Source: Perkinsus olseni
Taxonomy: Eukaryota > Perkinsozoa > Perkinsida
Assembly: GCA_013115125.1 (NCBI GenBank)
Contig: JABANN010000037.1
Location: 47,272-111,271, forward strand
DNA: 64,000 bases
Direction of reading: 5' to 3'
Part shown: one piece after another, positions 33,271 through 44,774 of the stretch
Layout of the letters: each line of letters begins with the position of its first letter
How positions within the stretch are numbered: the first letter of the stretch is position 1
Program-made: the position numbers and the translations under genes
The notes under the pieces: model-generated
Seen by the model: the letters and a program-made list of their open reading frames with translations, nothing else
The model's database searches: none
What the model was told of the DNA's origin: nothing

Positions 33271-33644
33271 AGGAGGACTCGTGCGGCGAGCAGTGGCATC
33301 ATCATCATCATCGTCAAGAAGAAGATCTCGTGTATGTATGATGACCCAGGTGGTCTTACTTGTCATATTTGGTAGTCACGTGGCGGCCCTAGGCTGACGA
33401 TGTACGGAATTCGGAGTTTAAGTTTACTCAATCATAGGGAGATGTTGTCAAAAGCAGCTGCAGCCCCAGCAGCCGCCGTCTGATAAAGAGTGAACCCCAT
33501 CCGTAAAAGTCATTGAAGCTTGATGGAAGCTGAGGTTTTGTCTTTAAGGGCGTTTTGTTGTCACAGAAGGGATCTTCACGAAACTCACAACGCAACTTAA
33601 AGTAGGCAGTAAGAAATCATCACAGTGCGAGCAAACGGTACCGT
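33271..33644. other. Convergent intergenic region
   Basis: Between the KH gene and the kinase-like gene on the opposite strand. A CAT/CATC run lies at about 33297-33315; no supported gene. Confidence 0.5.
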
Positions 33645-34766
33645 TCAGTCGTCCTCTCGAAAGGCGTATACACCATTCGATCGAACCAACTGAAATGCTC
33701 CCTCGGGCAACTCACTCATCCCGTGGGCAACCGCATTACCGGCGAGGTCGAAGATGTTCACAGTAACAGCATTTATGCTCTTCTCCCTCACGAGCGCTTC
33801 GAAAGGCATATCTTTGAGTCTTTCACGTGGCAAAGCTGCTACTACTCCTTCAAGGAAAGGCTTCAGGCTTTTGCCGAGTGCAATCAGGCGATCGAATACT
33901 GAGCCGTATAGCTTCGTTACTCCTGATAGTGTGAGGGAGAAGGTGAAGTAGTCGTAGTAAGCTCTGAATTCAACAGCATACTCAGGAAAATGGGGGAACT
34001 CCTCTCGGCAATTGATGATGATAGTCTGAGCCGCAGTGACGGGTATGACGATACAGTCCGGCGAGACTAGGTCGAAGTCAATGAGCTTTAAAGAACCGTC
34101 GTGTGGATCCCTCATGATGTTGTCCAACTTGAGATCATTATGAAAGGTCAACAGAGAAAGCTTTGATACCACTTCAAACAGTTCTTCCTCGTCCAACTGC
34201 ATGATGCTCTCTACAGGGACCAGCTTCTCCTGGACAAGACACATGCTGCGGTCCCGACCACCCATATGCTGCCGACACCAACCGTAGCCATAAACTCGTC
34301 CAGTCACCCCAAGCTCATCTGCCTTCATCATCATCTCAGGGAACCTCAGCTGCATCGCCTCGGTCTCCCTCGATGGCATCCTTCGCAGTGCGACGTAGTC
34401 ATCGGCCACCACTTGGCAGTAGCTTCCTTCGCCCATCCGCTCGATGTGAGGGTTCAGCTCTACACCAGCCCTGAGGGTGGCGATTTTGTCGAAGTCAAAG
34501 GCCGTTATGAGAAGGTCCCTCAGCTCATCCGGGCCTCGGGGGAGGGGGGCAAGCCACTGCAGAGCCTCAAACGACAGCCAAACCCCCCGAACGAGGCCTT
34601 CACTCGTCCGTAGAGCCGCCGGCAGGGTATACTCATCTCTGAGACTCCTAGGTCCGGGAGACGATGGCTCCGAGGGACTAGGAGCTCTCCTCCCCTTGCG
34701 TTTTTTCAAATATGACAACACTTTTGAATGCAACTTCAAACAGGAGATCACCATCCAACTCTGCAC
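33645..34766 (-). CDS. Protein-kinase-like protein with altered DFG motif
   Basis: An intronless 373-residue frame. A glycine-loop-like GEGSYCQV is at residues 112-119, a catalytic-loop match HNDLKLDN at 209-216 (canonical HRDLKxxN), and LIDFDL at 228-233 where DFG is expected, so DFG is DFD. No clear VAIK lysine is seen; ALRR near 126 is the best place for it. The family of small atypical kinases and aminoglycoside or lipopolysaccharide kinases has similar loops. It may be an atypical kinase or a pseudokinase; substrate unknown. The stop of the zinc-transporter gene lies 87 bp upstream of its start codon on the same strand. Confidence 0.65.
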   Translation of the reverse strand: MQSWMVISCLKLHSKVLSYLKKRKGRRAPSPSEPSSPGPRSLRDEYTLPAALRTSEGLVRGVWLSFEALQWLAPLPRGPDELRDLLITAFDFDKIATLRAGVELNPHIERMGEGSYCQVVADDYVALRRMPSRETEAMQLRFPEMMMKADELGVTGRVYGYGWCRQHMGGRDRSMCLVQEKLVPVESIMQLDEEELFEVVSKLSLLTFHNDLKLDNIMRDPHDGSLKLIDFDLVSPDCIVIPVTAAQTIIINCREEFPHFPEYAVEFRAYYDYFTFSLTLSGVTKLYGSVFDRLIALGKSLKPFLEGVVAALPRERLKDMPFEALVREKSINAVTVNIFDLAGNAVAHGMSELPEGAFQLVRSNGVYAFREDD

Positions 34767-34853
34767 TGCCCGTCAACTCAAAGCTCCTCGATGGTCCGCG
34801 ACAGGAACAATGCAAATGCTGCTATTATGGATGGTACAGCATTGGTTGAATCA

Positions 34854-37550
34854 TCACCAAGGCTCTAGATCGACATGTACGTAGGAATACTTGTTAGCCG
34901 GCAGGCTGTCCCTGATGAGCCGCTCGAGACGTTTGAGCTCTCTCGTCAAGGCCAATAGGAAGAGTGCGTCGTTCCGCATGAGCCAGTCCTCGGCACTTGA
35001 AGGGCCTCCCGAGGAGGCCTCCTTCATTGACGCCGTGACGCAATCGACAGGGTCAGCCTGAAAGTGAGAGCTCCTGTAGGCTCAAGTACATTCAGCCACT
35101 CTTTACCGATGCCCGTCCGTAGGGCCACAGTGCTCGGTAGGTCGGGCCCGGACTTGTGACAGCTTCGTTGGCCTGGGCTATCTTCAATCGTCGCCTTGTG
35201 ACGGCCTCCGCGTTGAACTCAACCTCAGCCTTGAAGCGAGCTGTGGTCTGATCGGAGTGACGCTGCTCGAGACGCATAGCGGCAGCAACGGTCGTACCGT
35301 GCCGACTAACTCCGTCTTGACGTCGTACACTGCAACAACCACCGCGTCGGCCTCAAGCGAGCGGATCACTCTCTCGACCTCATCACTGGGCAGGGTTGCC
35401 CCGAGCAGAAGCTGTGTGCCTGAGGGAAGCGCCTCGGGCCCCATCATAAAGTGCAGCAGGTACTTCGTCTAAGGAGATATGCTCCTACACCACTAACTAC
35501 TCCAGACATCAACAGCGATGCCATCATGTCGGGTATGGGGGAGCCGAGGCAGTAGGAGGCCACCTGAAGGAGCACCACCCATGGGCCGTCAAGGCAATAG
35601 TAGGGACGTACCACTCCTGCTATCCCTATCGCAGCACCGAGGATGCCGCTGCCAGCCTCTAAGAATGTGGCAACCGGCATGATCTGATGATGATGACGAT
35701 GGTGGTGGTGGTACAAGTTGGAGTGAGTGCTGCGGACCCTACGTCAGCTCCTGACCGAATCGCCGCTGACACGGCGACGTTCTGCTGACGAAGTTCTCGG
35801 TAGGCCTCGTTAAGAGCGAGTGCCTCTAGGGACGCTGATACGATGAACATGCCAACCTGGAGGGACGGTGTCAACACAGCCGCCGTCTTCCAGCAGATTC
35901 AGTCGGAAACAGACGATGTAGCCAGAGAGTGGAAAGAGGAGCTCACTGGCAAGCCCAAGCCAGAGCTGAGCCCCAGAACCGATCCGCTAAGGGCTGTTGT
36001 AGTCGCTGTGGCTGGCAGTGATGACACCATCATGCCACTGCTGCAGTAGTGGGCGAACAGATCCCTCGTTGCCGTATACCTGCCGAGCTCGAATTCATAC
36101 TCAGCTCATGAGGATCCTTACTTACATGGGTATCATCCCTCCGACTGCAGTGAGAATGAAGAACGACCTGTCAGCTGCAATGTTGCGTTGCCGACCGTAG
36201 CCGTACCTGACGGGGGCGAGGGAGGGACGAGCCACCACTCAGCCCTGCCCCCTCCTCACGGATGATGTATGTCCCGACCTTTGCCAAAGCTGGCGAGGAG
36301 GGAGCTGTACCGGTACCCGTAATTAGCGACATCAGCGCCAGAATGCATCAAATCCGCGAAACTGAGAAGGAGAAAAGGAAAGTCGTTCCGCCCGTTCGCA
36401 ACCGAGACAATTGTTCTCACACTGCGCTGCTGCCCGTGGAGATCCAGACCAAGAACTTCACACTGGCAATGCCGACGTTGGACAGGAGGCCTTGCCATAC
36501 CTGGCAGGGACTACACCATCCCCGATCGAAAAAACTCTTTTTTCAGCTGATTTCCAAGGGCATGGAGAACGGAATTCTGTTTTTAAATTGACCGAAGATA
36601 AATTTTATTCGATCGGGAAATGGTGTAGAAGCTCAGGGGCGGTCGAAGAGGCAACTCACACTAGCGGCTCCACCGATGGCCTTGTCACTCGCTGACCATT
36701 TCCTCCAGATGGCCAGGGACGGGGTGGTAGTGTCGGGTTCCTCAGTCGAATCCTCCCACACCTAGGGATGCAGCCAAGTGCGAAGACTGGAGGCCTCATG
36801 AGCCGCTACCTCGTCCATCCCGTAAATATTCAACCGATGCCGACTTTTGTGGGCCTCCGATTCTAGGTAGTGCTTGTAGCGAATCATGATGGTCTCCTCG
36901 GACTTGTACCTGATCAACAAGCATCCCCAAGTCGAAGTAGGGGTCCGTATAATCTCAGGAAAAGAGAGTTCGCGAGAACCTGCTGGAACAACAAGAACGC
37001 TCTCCCACCACTCAAAGGTCGGTGACGATTGAAGACATTTCCCTCTGTCTTCTACTAGAACTATCTCTATCACGCAAGTATTATTCTCAGCGAGCGAACG
37101 GTAGTCAAGATATTTTTCCCAACTTACTTCTTCTTAGCACACTGTATGACATCTGGTAGCCGATAAAGCGTCCAGGACTGCTCATCCGATTCATAGGGGT
37201 TCTGCTTGTGAAATGATGCCAAATCGTACAAGTCCCAGTCCGACAGCCCAAACTGTTTCCGTGCCTCTGGACGTCGTATCCAAACCTGAGCACTCAGTGT
37301 GCAGCACCTCACCCCCGTGGACCGGTGATACATGGTCGGGCTCTCTCAGTTGCCGCTGGAAGGCAGCCATGGCCTTCCTCACCCACTCCCTCTCCATGCC
37401 CTTATTCGACCGTTCGACGTTGCTAGTGCGATCTAAGGCAGCTGAATTGAATATGCTACCAGCACGACCACAACCCGTACACCCGGTCGTAGCGGTTGCT
37501 CCTGCCGACGCTAGCGTTGAGGTTGTGAGGCGAGCGTGCGATGATATCAT
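34854..37550 (-). CDS. SLC30A9: SLC30A9-like zinc transporter (cation diffusion facilitator)
   Basis: Minus-strand exons match animal SLC30A9 from end to end. N-terminal region: ARKQFGLSDWDLYDL and YRLPDVIQCAKKK, the soluble domain typical of ZNT9, then IMIRYKHYLESEA. Membrane part: VGIASVKFLVWISTGSSAV, FADLMHSGADVANYG (the HSxAD-type metal site), YGYGRQRN, SASLEALALNEAYRELR, PVATFLEAGSGILGAAIG and MASLLMSGVVSGVGAYLLR. C-terminal domain: VVAVYDVKTEL, RFKAEVEFNAEAVTRR and a last exon with TRELKRLERLI and VHVDLEPW before TGA 34854-34856. In animals ZNT9 exports zinc from mitochondria. A Ser/Thr/Arg-rich N-terminus after ATG 37550 could be a mitochondrial signal. Exon borders are approximate; an intron of more than 100 nt precedes the first helix. 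Confidence 0.83.
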
Positions 37551-37829
37551 TAAGGGCGGTAGCAGGCTTCGACCGCATACCACAGTCGACCCTCGGCCGC
37601 AATAGCAACTCTTGACGAGGATCTCTACCCCGAGCATAGGGAAGCATAAATGAAGAAAACTCTGGTTTCAACTCGGAATCAACATCGCTGATGGTCCCAC
37701 TCACACTCCGCAGGTACCGCCGCTTCAGTTCCCAGTCGTCGCGAGTGGCGTAGCAGCATTCCCAGCTGTTGATTGAACCACACAAGAGCGGCATCCTGAG
37801 GGTCGATAAGGTTGGGCAGCAGGCACTGC

Positions 37830-38562
37830 TCAAAAACTCTTCTCACACACCACAGCAACAGCATTAAGGATCTCCCTCACAAATTTACACTGGGCATCTT
37901 GAGGGTACGCGGTGAAGGGCGGGAGGTGCAGAAACAAGGCCCGACCGTTGGTGTTGTCAAGAGAGTTGAAATAGATAAAGTTGCAGAGGTAGCGTCCGGC
38001 GTCATCAGAGACCTCCAGCCGGCACCTTTCCCTCTGGCAAGACTTAACCACAGCTTCGACACCTACCACCGTCTGCAGCGTATCAGGACGGCCGTGGATG
38101 ATCTCTCGTCCGGTCAGCTGGGCGCCACGCACGTCCGGAACTCTGAAATCGGCCACGTTGTGGGCTGTACCTGAGACCACTGCCATGACGTAATGGAAGG
38201 CTCGGAACCTTCTCACGTTCAAGCTTGAAATGGTCGCATGGCGGGTCAACTCCCATATGCAACAACAGCGTCTTTCCAGCTCGACTCCTGGCCTCCCCGG
38301 CCATCGCTTTCGACACTTGTTCGCACTCCCCAACCGATACCTCTACTGTAGAGCAGAAGATCTCGTAGTCGCTACTGTCGCCTGAAAGCAGCAGCATACA
38401 CTGCAAAGGTTGAGGGGCTATCACTGCGTCACCTAAGTGTTTATCTTCCGTCTTGCCAAGGACCTCAGCCACAGCCTGAGTCGGGTTCTCCGGGACACCA
38501 CTGAAGGGCCCGAAGCCTGTTATCAGTATATGCACTCCTTCTGTGCTCTTCTCTGTACTCAT
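37830..38562 (-). CDS. PGPEP1: Pyroglutamyl-peptidase I
   Basis: Two exons split by intron 38171-38216 give 228 residues, close to the family norm of about 210-220. Motifs of peptidase family C15: ITGFGPFSGVPENPT at the N-terminus, HMGVD, FKLERTAHNVADFRVPD holding the catalytic Glu, SDDAGRYLCNFIYFNSL with the catalytic Cys (codon 37983-37985) and ALFLHLPP with the catalytic His. It removes N-terminal pyroglutamate from peptides in the cytosol. Reading through the intron gives a false frame, so the splice is needed. The start is ATG 38562 at the head of a short acidic leader. Confidence 0.92.
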
Positions 38563-38938
38563 TACTCAGATTACAAACCAAAAACTGCACTGGTCCATCC
38601 CGCAACTCCCTAATAGCGAGTCGCTATTCATCTACAGTAAGTTAGTCAAGAGGGCTGTGGACCCTGATGACGGCTACAGGGACAGGTCAATGTACGCTTC
38701 TCCCTTCGCTCAGAGGACCCCTGCTTCTAACCCTTCACCTTCCCATGAACCCTCGTCGAAAAAAACACATTCGAAGGGCCCGAGGCTGATAGGGTAACGA
38801 CGACCCTACCAACGTGGAGATCAGCTCTGGCAGCTCAGACTAGCGTCGTCGCCGGCCCGGCGATGCCAAGGCACTGGAGATATTAGAATCAGCTCGGTGT
38901 TGAGTCATCAAGCTAGCGCCCGAAGGATGCCACGCTGA
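38543..38938 (+). CDS. Possible small Ser/Arg-rich protein
   Basis: A plus-strand frame rich in Ser, Pro, Lys and Arg runs to about 38796, where a GT donor (38797) and an AG acceptor near 38850 allow a join to a second open segment ending TGA 38936-38938. A different acceptor opens another frame, so the end is unsure. The first ATG overlaps the pyroglutamyl-peptidase start by 20 bp on the other strand; a later start is possible. No family recognised. It could also be non-coding spacer. Confidence 0.25.
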
Positions 38939-39083
38939 GGAGACGGAGCGCACCTGGCAGATCTCGCTCCAATAACGATATCTGGTCATGGACACTAACA
39001 CAAGAGGGTGGCCGGGGGACACTTTACAGCATAATGTGGACTAGGGAAAGTTATCTCTGGTAGACAGTTGTTGTTGTTGCTCT

Positions 39084-40833
39084 TCATTCCTTGCTGCTCT
39101 GTACTTGCGCTTTGTACGGGTACTTCGCGTACCTGAGCATATCTTACGTCGAAGCACGGACAAGATGAGCACTCACATGTAGGTAGCAACAGCAGTAGGG
39201 GGTGCTGATAGAAGCAACTCCATCGTCAGCGGCTTGGACAGGATCACACTCCGCAAGAAGGCCGTGAAGATGATGCCCGCTATAATCGAAAAGCCTTTTT
39301 GAACCTGACCACGCTTTTACAGTAAAAGCAGACAGACCACGGCTTGTGAACTCACGCTGCCAGCATATTTAGTAACCTGACCAACGAAGATACCTCCCAT
39401 GGCGGCGGTAACTATCGGTAATGAGAAGGGGTCGGATGAAGCGAAGTCCGGTGGTGGTGAGTACAGATTGGTATGAGCATGGTCCAGGTCTGTAGGGCTT
39501 GTCCAACAGCGGGTAGATGACCGTCCTTGAACAGCTCTCCAGTCGAGATGGCTATCACCGAGTACACTGCCAACTCCGCCGAGAAAAGAAAACTGAACAC
39601 AAGTAGAGTCGACACGGCCGTTGCGGTGAGAAGCGTATCTTATCTTCACTCTAGGAAGATACGCAACAGCACGCGAAGCCTCGAAGCCGGCCAGGAGCTG
39701 AGAGACCCTCACCTATTCCGACTATACGTCTGCAGCGCAAGTTCAGATATCGACGCGCCCACTCCTGACAGCGCACTAGCCGCCAGGACCTAAGGGAGAG
39801 TATCAAGCAACAGCAGCAGCCACTGGACGGCCTACGCAGATGAGACCCAGTCTGGCGTTCCGCTCCCCTTCGGCTTCAGGAGGCTCAGATGCCTGACCTG
39901 CATACGAGTGAATCAACCGCAATGAATCGAACGCGACGCCCCTACCAACGCTGATCATAACAGCCGCTATGAACAGCATGCCGAGGGCTACCAGCTGCTG
40001 TCTGCTCTGTCGTTTGCCGAGGAAAAGGTACGTCAGCAACTGCGGAGAGGTCGATGAGGAACGCAGAGGCCCCTACTGAGGTGACTACTACCGCAGTGGA
40101 CAGGAGCTTGGTCTGGTTGACCAGATTGTAGACCAGCGGATCGAGGTTCTGGAATGCTATCTGGATACATATATTTTGAAGGGAGTAGCTCATGGCAGGA
40201 AGGGCAGCAGCAAGAAAACTCCCACGTAGGGTCCAACCCTGTAGAGCACTCGAGACCGAACCTGAGGATGGCGAGGGCTGGGGAGAAGGTGGGAAGCCGT
40301 ACCGCACCTTCCGCAAACATAAGACCGATCGCGAGGAAGAACTTGACAATCTCTGTTATAGTTACAATAGCCGACGATGGTATGCTCCTGATGAAGGGCC
40401 AAGTACTCCCTCCCTGCGGCGCTAACAACTACTACTACCTCGGCGTGAAGGTAGTGGTGATAAGAGGCTGACTGCCGTACTGTAGGGCCAGCAGGGCCAT
40501 GTAGAACAGGCCTCTAGGCGATATGGCTGTCCTACGCTGAGTCGAAGCTGCACCGTCAATCGACTTATCGTCTGGGGTAGATTGGCCACCATCCAGCTCG
40601 TAGGTGAGGTCCTTAGGTGTTTCCTCCTTGCCCCAGCGACGAGGCTGCAACTCTATCTCATCCTTGCGGACTGGTGAACCAAATGGCGACAACATGGCAG
40701 CAGACAGTACCAAAACAGGAACTGCAAAGGTCAAGCTGCTAAGATACTTCTCGATAACGCAATTCGCCCAACTCACGGCGGCTGAGAAAGCTCCTTGAAG
40801 AGGCTCGGCAAATGTACTCAATAATGACAGCAC
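39084..40833 (-). CDS. Nucleotide-sugar transporter (SLC35A-like)
   Basis: A minus-strand multi-exon membrane protein of the drug/metabolite transporter superfamily. The hallmark of SLC35A members is clear: PAMSYSLQNICIQIAFQNLDP followed by NQTKLLSTA, then YLFLGKRQSRQQLVALGMLF. Other helices: RGLFYMALLALQYGSQPLI, IVKFFLAIGLMF, LFSAELAVYSVIAI and the C-terminal FVGQVTKYAG, GFSIIAGIIFTAFL. The last intron joins AVATYM to a Lys-rich tail with TGA 39084-39086. Such proteins carry UDP- or CMP-sugars into the Golgi in exchange for the monophosphate; the substrate cannot be told from sequence. The N-terminus before the first helix is long and polar; the start could be ATG 40833 or 40696. Confidence 0.82.
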
Positions 40834-40952
40834 TGCAACGATAATATAACAAGGTAAATAGAATACAACCGAGGGACCACTTGTGGTCGAATGTGGGGTA
40901 CAATATTATGATGTCGGCGATTTATGGTATCACATAAGAAAGACAATAGTTA

Positions 40953-41168
40953 CTAATAGCCATTATTGGCCCAGACTTCATTAGCTACTTTAACTGCAGT
41001 CGAGAGCTTGAACGGGCGAGGTAGAGGTGTATAGGGTTCCGATACTTCCATCATTACATCCGCCAAAGCTGACAAGATAAGGACACCCAGTGTGGTCGTA
41101 CTAGATTCGGGAAAGCTTGATTGCACAAAAAGAATCATGACGGCCGCGAACACCCCATAAGAGCCCAA
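40953..41168 (-). CDS. Short hydrophobic open frame, maybe an upstream exon
   Basis: A 71-residue frame with one or two hydrophobic stretches followed by a polar tail. It lies just upstream of the sugar transporter on the same strand. I could not find a phase-compatible splice into that gene, so it may be a separate small membrane protein or chance. Confidence 0.25.
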   Translation of the reverse strand: MGSYGVFAAVMILFVQSSFPESSTTTLGVLILSALADVMMEVSEPYTPLPRPFKLSTAVKVANEVWANNGY

Positions 41169-41714
41169 TTTAGCACAATGCTAATACAGAAACGCGACAG
41201 TTCCAATATGGCAAAGAGTATCTTGACTGGAAGCGTGCTAGACAGCCAATGCCCTCCTATGCTAGACAAGTCGAGCACGTAAGAATGATCCCGGCGGCGT
41301 CCGTCCCATTATCACCATCCTTGTCTCGTGATCCCCACATAAACCATCCGCTGTCCTTATCCTCCTCTCCTCGCGACTCACGGCCTTCATCGCTCGATAC
41401 GCTGTCCACTGGTCCTACCATACCGAAAGCTGCATCACAGATGGCAACCCCGACATCATCAGTGCTTCCGGATCCCGAAGAAACCTACCTTGTCGTCGGG
41501 AGTCTCCATACGTGAATCGAGAAGCCAATGATATAAGTACAGTTGATTCGCCAGCACTCCGCGCATGCCCCGAGACCCAAAACGAGGCAGTCTGACGTTT
41601 CAATGCCCTACGGCGGGTGAGACTCGCTACCCTTAATTTGCATAGTTCACTTCCAAACGCGAACGAGAGTGGCCAACAAACGGGCACTGGTTGGCTGGGT
41701 TGATCATAATCGCC
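41169..41714. other. Intergenic spacer
   Basis: Between the TPR gene stop and the short hydrophobic frame. Plus-strand frames here (Ser/Pro-rich) lack support from splicing or homology. Confidence 0.45.
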
Positions 41715-43069
41715 TCAAAGAGAATACGCCGCGCCGCAAAGAGACCGCCCTCCCTCTTCCCTAGTACTACCCGATAGGCTCAGCAGGCAGCCTTCAAGCC
41801 ACTTCTCTCGGCACTCCTGCCAATACTCAGCACCGTAGCGATCAGGCAGTGGGTTCACAGGCATGCTCCTCCGTGATTCAGCTAGTACTGCTGCCGCTGC
41901 CTGGGCTTCCTCCCAATCCGGCTTGTCCGAATAAAGGTCGAGCCCTACACGTATGGACTATAGCTACGGGCTCCTTCCACCCTTGATGACGGCGCCCCCT
42001 GCCGGTACCACCCTTGGTCAATTTCCCTCTGCCTCCTCCCTCATCCAATGATGATGATAACAAAACTTTAACAGCCCTGAGCTCCTCCCTCAGCGCCTTA
42101 TCCTGCGGACACAACGCTATGGCCTTCCGTAAGTATCCCCTCGCCTCCAATAGAAGCTCTTCAGGATCGTTTCGACCATCACAATCTAAGACACAACAGT
42201 GGTAGCCTGTAGTCCGACTATCTCGAGCATGTGCCCATGCCACACTACTTAGCATGCCGTTGGTCCCTGCACTTTGGTCCTCGTAAATATGGCGTAAACA
42301 CAAGGCCTTCCTGACACAGCAACCCGTGGTCCATCCATGGGTAGCCAAGCCCTTCTGCTACTACCGGTAAAGGTATTTCGGATTGGCATCACAATCGTCC
42401 GCTCGACACGATGCTGATGCATCCTGCAGTACAGTAAGAGCTCCTATATAGTCGCCAAGTCGCTGCAGGCACAACGCCCAGTTGCAGCGCAGAGTCAGAA
42501 TCCTGACGAAAGACGGAGCTATCATCACGTTATGTAGCAGAGCGACGCAAAAGAGGCGTTCATCGGAGGATCCCCTGGATGCGTCGTGTCCGCTGCAAGC
42601 GCTGCCCCATTTTAGTGGCCGTTGATCCATCACAGATTATGGCCCTCTCTAAGGTCAGTACGGCCACCGCCCCATTTCAACGCTGCGACCCTTACGGTCT
42701 ATTCGTCCTCTTATGGCTACTAACAAATATAGCCCACATGATTCCCAAACGTAACAGAAGATTGTGATACCGAGTTCAAGGTAGTGAGAAGTACTCCAAT
42801 GTCGGGGCGCTACAATACCACTCACTCCACCACAAGCTAAGACACCAACACAGAACGAGGATAGAGCCACTGTTGGTGAAAGCACCGCTCCCCGCTATGC
42901 CCTAGTACATATTAGAATCCACTGCCAACCGGCAGGCTCGTGTATAGACTTCTGCGGCCTTCTCGTACTCCCCTTGCTTGAAAAGGGTGTTGCCCTCTCG
43001 CTTGAGGTTCATCGCCTTAGTCCTAGGTGACTCCCCAAGGGCAATCATGCGGCGCAGGAAAGCCTTCAT
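41715..43069 (-). CDS. TPR-repeat protein (FKBP/TTC co-chaperone type)
   Basis: From ATG 43069 the first exon encodes a TPR motif, AMNLKREGNTLFKQGEYEKA with AAEVYTRACRLA. After an intron of about 250-300 nt or more come NWALCLQRLGDYIGALTVLQ, then a conserved YRKALA junction, and a third helix pair LLEARGYLRKAIALCP with ALREELRAVKVLL. This order is that of three-TPR co-chaperone domains that bind the C-terminal EEVD of HSP70/HSP90. A final exon (after an intron near 41960) adds an acidic segment with WEEAQAAAAVL and ends at TGA 41715-41717. No peptidyl-prolyl isomerase domain is visible. The identity as TPR protein is firm; the partner is inferred. Confidence 0.72.
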
Positions 43070-43360
43070 AAAGTGAAACAACTACTACCGCCACTTTCAG
43101 CTCCTACCAAACACTTCCATCGACCGTAACAGGGCCCAACTTACCTGGAGGCCACCATACGACCCACTCACGAGTATACACTCCAACTGCTCCACCCCTC
43201 CCCGAAAGACGGGGTACCAACTCCGCACGGCAGGGAGAAGCAAGTGTTATGCAGAAACAATCAAAGGCAGATGAACGGTGTACAGAATGCGGCTGCCTTG
43301 TGAAGGTAGGATACTATACAGCAGCAGCAGCAGCACAGTGAAACAAACAGGCCCTCCACA

Positions 43361-44376
43361 CTACTCCCCGCGCCATCCACCGTAATAGTATGGCTGCTGT
43401 GGCGGCGGGGGTGAATACATCGGCGCCGCGGCTGGTGGTGCGTACGGCCCGGCAGGCTGTTGGGAGTACACAGGCTGATAGGGATTCATCGTCATCATGG
43501 GCTGGTAAGGGGGAGCGTATCCCATCGGCTGGGGCGGTGGTGGCGCCATCATCATAGGCTGTGGCTGTTGGGGTATCACTACATGACCCTGTACGATCGG
43601 TTGTGGGGGCACAATCTGAGCGATGGGAGAGGCTGTCAGTGGTGAGAATGCAGGATTAGTGTACGTACCGTAGCCTGCTGAGTAAGTATAGGCTTGGCCT
43701 CTGCTGCCATGATAGGCTGGGCCTGCACTACAGGCTTATAGCCACCACTAGGAGTCATTTGTATCCTATTAACAACAACAACAACAACAACAACCATCAT
43801 CGTTAGCGCAGCGTTTACGGAGAGATATTTGTACCACTACCACTACTGCTATCACCCTTGCGGTGGAGGGATCTACGGGTACGCCGCTATGAAGTAAAAA
43901 GGCCGTTCCTTAGCCAACAAACAAACTGCCACTTCCACTACTACCTCACATTAAGAGCTCCTGCCGGCTTATTTTTCTTTCGATAGAGCTGCAAGTCGCC
44001 CATCCAGTCGCCTCCCTTATCTGCTATTGCCGCCAGAGACACAACAGCCTCGCCGACGATGTCATCGGACGATATAGTGTCCTTATCGTACACAACAAAC
44101 CGTATGACGCTCTCATTGTTATAGCGGAAGCTGAACAGCTGGTCCCATGTAGGGTACTTTCCAGCGTCCTTCTTGGTCACTGTCCGGTACCTGATTTTTC
44201 CCGATGAACCGATGCAAGTTGGGCAAGGTGTGGTATCAGTACTGTAAGGCCCCTAATATGACCAAACAATAAGGATCCATGGCTCCAAAGAGCTCAGTGT
44301 CATAGAGGTCCCTTGCATAATTCACATGAACTGTGATAGTGGATCCAGGCCCATACTGGGATGTTGATGCTGACAT
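43361..44376 (-). CDS. C2-domain protein with Pro/Tyr-rich tail
   Basis: Starts at ATG 44376. One C2 domain: ITVHVNYARDLYDTELFGAMDPYCLV, then after an intron RYRTVTKKDAGKYPTWDQLF, VIRFVVYDKDTISSDDIVGEA. The Asp residues of the two calcium loops (DPY and DKDTISSDD) are present, so calcium-dependent membrane binding is likely. A long intron of about 190 nt holding an (AAC)8 run follows GALN, then a tail rich in Pro, Gln, Tyr and Met (QPMMMAPPPP-type repeats) to the stop at 43361. The plan resembles plant SRC2 and other small C2/Pro-rich proteins. Cut into about four exons. Confidence 0.8.
43771..43795. repeat. (AAC)8 microsatellite in a C2-gene intron
   Basis: Eight AAC units followed by C; lies just inside the 3' end of the long intron (TTG-rich on the coding strand, forming a pyrimidine-poor acceptor region). 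Confidence 0.85.
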
Positions 44377-44774
44377 GATAATATCAAAATCTAGACAACA
44401 GTAAAGCAGTGCGATGGAGTTTCGGGCGCGCGCTAATTTCCCGCGCACGTGAGCTCGCGTGCTGCGAGGGCAACACTGCCTGTCCCGTCTCATTACACTC
44501 CACTTCCTATCCTAGTGGCTGAAATATTCTGGTTATGCACAGAGGTCGAAGATACGTCTTCTCGACCGACTATCCCTGGAGGGGGCCAAATCCGAGTACA
44601 GGACGTGGTTGGCAGTAGTAACACCAGTGCGGTGTGACTTCATGCTCGTCCTACTTCAGAGCCGCGGATCCTACTAAATCGTCCATGCTGACGTATCCAT
44701 CCTTGCTAGAGTCCTTCGCTATGCTAGCCCTGCTTCTCTTGGCTATACGCTTCGCGTTGCCCGTGTTCTCACAC

